Source of the DNA: Plectrocnemia conspersa
Taxonomy: Eukaryota > Arthropoda > Insecta > Trichoptera > Polycentropodidae
NCBI GenBank assembly: GCA_009617715.1
Contig: VTFK01000594.1
Span: 1-64,000 of the forward strand
Direction of reading: 5' to 3'
DNA: 64,000 bases
The notes beneath the pieces are model-generated. The model was not told the DNA's origin and searched no databases. It saw nothing but the letters and a program-made list of their open reading frames with translations. Both the position numbers and the translations under genes were made by a program. Shown one piece after another: positions 60,231-64,000 of this stretch; within the stretch, counting starts at the first letter, position 1, and the number at the start of each line of letters is the position of its first letter.

Positions 60231-63200
60231 AATACGCATTTTTTATTCCTAATAATTCCAACAGTAATTATTTAATAATTTCATAATTATTTAAATTTCT
60301 TATCTAGACAAATATTATTTCCTAAAATTAAAAAAAATATTTCCTAATAAACATCATTACATCTCTAATAATAGCAATAGTCTTTTGGTTTGCGGAATTT
60401 AATTTATTTAAAATTTGATATTATTCTATCATTTACAATTTAATTATATAAGTAAGTATGTTGATTGTAAAAGCATTTTAAGGAATCCTACATAAATCCT
60501 AGTTGAAAATGTCATTTGAATAAAGATGATTTATAAACAAACCCTCGAAAGAAATTGTCATATTAGACAGAACACACAAAAATAATGTTCACCATAAATA
60601 TTAATCAAACCGTAACCAAAACATGGTAAGCGATTGTTTGTCGTTATCAGAAAGTGACCACAATGGTCTTGTTTATAGAGGGTTACACGGGAGAACTTCA
60701 TTGAAGAGGGTGAATCAGAAATGCAGAGTTTAACAATACGTTTTAATTGTTTTTAATAAGTATTTAAACTGCGTATCGTCTGTGATATATTTTTAATGTT
60801 GGTAAATAACTATATATTACAAGTAAATATATGTTTGTTCTATACATGCATTCACGATAAAAGTATATTTATATATGTATGTACGCATGATAAAAATATA
60901 TAAATAATATAAACGCATATCGTGCAATAATTCATCATGTATGAATAATATAATATTATTTTCATATACGAATAAAATTGGTATTTAATTCGTATTTTTG
61001 ATACCTTTCAGGCCTTACATAAAAAGTGTTCATAAATATCTGTAATGAAATTCGAAATGCGTTAAGAAGATTGTACTCGACAGATTTAGGGTAAAAAAAC
61101 GTTCGTATCATAAATACTCGTATCCATCCTATAAATAGAAACTTTCCACATCTTATTAAAAAATAATAATTTGACCTTATCGACACATCCTGTAGATGTT
61201 ATTTTTTTTAATATATCATAAATTCAAGTAATTTTATAAAAATAATTGATATATTTATTTAACATCAACAAGCAATAATCAAAATTAACTAGCAATACAG
61301 AAAATTGTCTTATAAATTAACAATTCAGTTTTATTTTATTACTCAATATGCTTTAACCTTGTAGTTTAAGGAAAAAGTGCATTTATTTATTTTGTTCAAT
61401 ACAAAAGCGTTAATTATGTTTTGCACAATGTTATATGTACTTCGAACATGTAATATACTAAATTGTTTTATGGACATGATAAAATTACCTAAGCTATAAG
61501 TTGATCTAAAAATTTTCGATGTAAATCTTTCCACATTTCAAACTATTATTTAAAAGTATGAATTAAACACCTGGCTGTTTTCTGACTTGTTTTCAACCAA
61601 ATCTAAATATAAAGTCCAACTGAGAGTGATCTTCGGCTCTTTGAAGCGAAATATTGAGTTGTATTCCTAAAAATGGAAGAAGTTCTTCTGCTTATTTATA
61701 GTTTTTTTTTGTAATTTTCGGGAATATTATTATTAAATATTTATTAAAGGTCATAAAATAATTGATTTTGTCAGGTTAAAAATACATTTTATTTTTAATA
61801 TTTAAGAAGCACTGTTTAACGTCTCACACTATGTCAATAATCGGTCTTTTTACACACAACAGTTGTTTTTATTTTTGTGATGTAATGTGTCAGTTGTTTG
61901 AACTCGGTTGTCAGGTCCACGTCCAAGACCCACGTCAACACAGAGGTCCTTATTTTCCAGTGACGTAGCAACGGAGGAGCAAAGAAGGGGAAAAAGCGGT
62001 ACTTCGACGCCTCGTCACTGTCTTCACCTGTTCCAGTGAGATACAGGTGGGCGTGTGTGTTCAGTACTAAAATAATATTCATATTTATGAGCGATCGTTT
62101 CTTGTGTTGAATGAGGATGAATGAGGTCGTTATCGTTTTTCTCGTTTACGATCTAGATAATTTTATTTTATATCAGTTTTAATATTGATAAAATAAGCAT
62201 TGAGAGACTTTTTACTTGTTATATAAAATACTTTTTTTTTTCATTCTCTTAATTCATTAATAACATCGTTCTCGTTCTCGTTCATTAATAACAGTTTGGC
62301 TTGCTTTTTTTCCTGATTTTCTGATGATTCTTTTCAAATTCTCCCTGAATTCCGAATTTTTGTTTTTTTAAAAGCCTTTTCATATTCTTACTTACCTTAT
62401 TTGAAATGCATTTTTAAAGATTCTGTTAGGAATCGAGTCTAACTTTAATAAATTTCATAATAATTGTTATTTTTATCCTGTTTAAAATCATTAATCAATT
62501 CATAATTAGTATTACAAGTAGTTTTGCTTAAATTTCATAATTACTAGAACGTTTTCCTTGTTGTTGTTTTTTATATCAATTTTCATATATATTTGGCCCC
62601 TTTTTAATTTCATAAAATCGAGTTTATTAAACAAACATCCTAGACTTTTTAATGAACATTTGTTATTTATTTATAAATATAATAAAAATGTCTTTATTAA
62701 AATTAGTTAATGTGCTCCACTGCAGTCGCTTTATTTATAAGTAATTAATGTATCTCTGTCAAAAGATATCTTTATTTAATTAGGAAAAAAGTTTTATCAT
62801 TAATTATAAAATAGCAAAGTTTATAGACATTTATTTTTACATCCTTTCATTTAAATTCAAACATTATCAAACATTTCTATTGATATAAGAATATTAATAT
62901 TACATAACTTTTTCAATTATATTATGATAAAAGCGGAGTTTATCGTGAAATATTAATACTAATCTATTATCTTGATATGTAAATATTTTTTATTAATATA
63001 TACATAGATTATATTTAAACTATGTACATCAACTCTTTGATTTATAAACTGTTTGATTGTCGGAATCATTGAATTCCAGATTGAAATAAAATCTGTACCA
63101 CGCTCTTTCTAAACATTTAAGAGTGTCTCTTAAAACATAATTTAATTAATTAACTATAAGAAATGTAATTCTATAATTAATTATTTAAAAATCAGTGTTT

Positions 63201-64000
63201 TATTATAGATTCTTTGTAATTTTTCATAAAGCTTGCCTATCATTAATTACGTTAAAATAATACTCTTGTACGTAGAAGATTTTGTATATAAAACTTCCTC
63301 AATCATTGTTACGATGTCTATTTTAAAATGTAGTTGTATTGTATGTATTAAAACGTGTTTAGAAAATATATTAGGTTAAAAATATTACTTATTTGTCCGT
63401 TAGATCTCATGGTTCAGGTGTCAAAAATAATCATTTTGTGAAATCTGTCTCAAAAAAGTCTTTTGTGAAATTTGTGTTTTATGTGCAGCTGCATCTCGTA
63501 ATTTAGATCGGGCGGCGGAACACTTTTGTAAACGCACAGAAATTTGAATGCTATTATTAAAAAAATACTATGTTAATGTGCAGCTGTGTCTCGGAATTTC
63601 CGCGAAATATTTTTGTAAATTTCTGTTTTGTATAAAAAAATCAATTTACTTTAAAACGGAATATTGTGCTTATTTCATTTGTAAAACATTGCTTAATAAA
63701 CAGACTGTATACAAAACAATAAAATAGATTTTAGTTTGCTTTACACTTGAGGTCATATTTTGAATATGTGGCAAAACATTGACAGTCGTGAGTTGTATTC
63801 AACACACGAATCTTTCATATGTGTTAATTGATTTTCTTATGTAGTTATTTTTTCAATTAACTCATTAACACAATGGTCGGCAAACTCATACGTAACTAAT
63901 ACGTTAGAGATACATTGGTTGGCAACCATTTTATGTAGTAGCAATTTGATTTATATTTTACTTGTATTTTTAAACTGATTTTTCATAGTCCCAGATAATA
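60231..64000. other. AT-rich noncoding region to window end
   Basis: No gene is supported. One GC-richer patch (61890-62060) has no recognisable product. A hAT-like end motif (ATGGTCGGCAAACT) lies at 63873-63886; a similar GTGGTCGGCTAACC is at 23555-23568. Confidence 0.45.
63481..63602. repeat. short direct repeat
   Basis: ATGTGCAGCTGCATCTCGTA at 63481 and AATGTGCAGCTGTGTCTCGG at about 63575, followed in both by AATTT and a TTTTGTAAA stretch, indicate a local duplication of roughly 70 bp with divergence. Confidence 0.5.

Noticed and set aside
63871..63930. hAT transposon
   Set aside because: Only one end-like motif (GGTCGGCAAACT) is visible, without a matching inverted end, target duplication or transposase.

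Overview
The window is AT-rich eukaryotic DNA with spliced genes, GT-AG introns, TATA boxes and animal-type transposon relics. Parkin, a DNAJC22-type protein, TIL (trypsin-inhibitor-like) domain arrays and mariner, Tc1 and non-LTR remnants all point to an insect. Hymenoptera is my best guess, from the TIL expansion and TE mix, but the window alone cannot prove the order.

Layout. 1-8.3 kb: mostly noncoding, with a cluster of overlapping piggyBac-like TTAA elements at 2-3.4 kb. 8.4-10 kb: a decayed AIFM3-like (Rieske plus flavin oxidoreductase) gene on the + strand, with an intact C-terminal stretch. 11.8-17.8 kb, minus strand: a six-exon DNAJC22-like gene (368 aa; TM2-type membrane N-terminus, C-terminal J domain) with a mariner relic and a GC-rich retroposon-like segment in intron 4. 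19.4-21.1 kb: retroelement relics. 21.7-26.4 kb, minus strand: an apparently complete 11-exon parkin gene (475 aa; Ubl, RING0, RING1, IBR, RING2) with a SINE-like copy and a Tc1 relic in intron 7. 27.3-28.6 kb: a 5'-truncated R1-like non-LTR retrotransposon.

29.5-54.4 kb holds the most striking content: three tandem same-strand genes, each made of a signal-peptide exon, a long run of near-identical phase 1-1 exons that each encode one TIL-like cysteine-rich module, and a tiny terminal exon. They have 21, 10 and 33 module exons (TIL1, TIL2, TIL3). TIL2 (568 aa) and TIL3 (1778 aa) are open from end to end by my manual splicing. TIL1 has three module exons broken by indels and a recent triplicated 3-exon higher-order repeat of about 703 bp. 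The modules lack several canonical TIL cysteines, including those that brace the inhibitory loop. This suggests secreted repetitive structural or binding proteins rather than ordinary single-domain protease inhibitors. Between the genes lie duplicated 3' flanks, an orphan terminal exon, a solo LTR with target-site duplication, and a miRNA-like hairpin. These record gene birth and loss by unequal exchange.

54.4-64 kb is AT-rich noncoding DNA with TE fragments and no gene that I can support.

All exon coordinates were derived by hand from splice signals and reading frame. No alignment or database search was run; family names come from recognised motifs.
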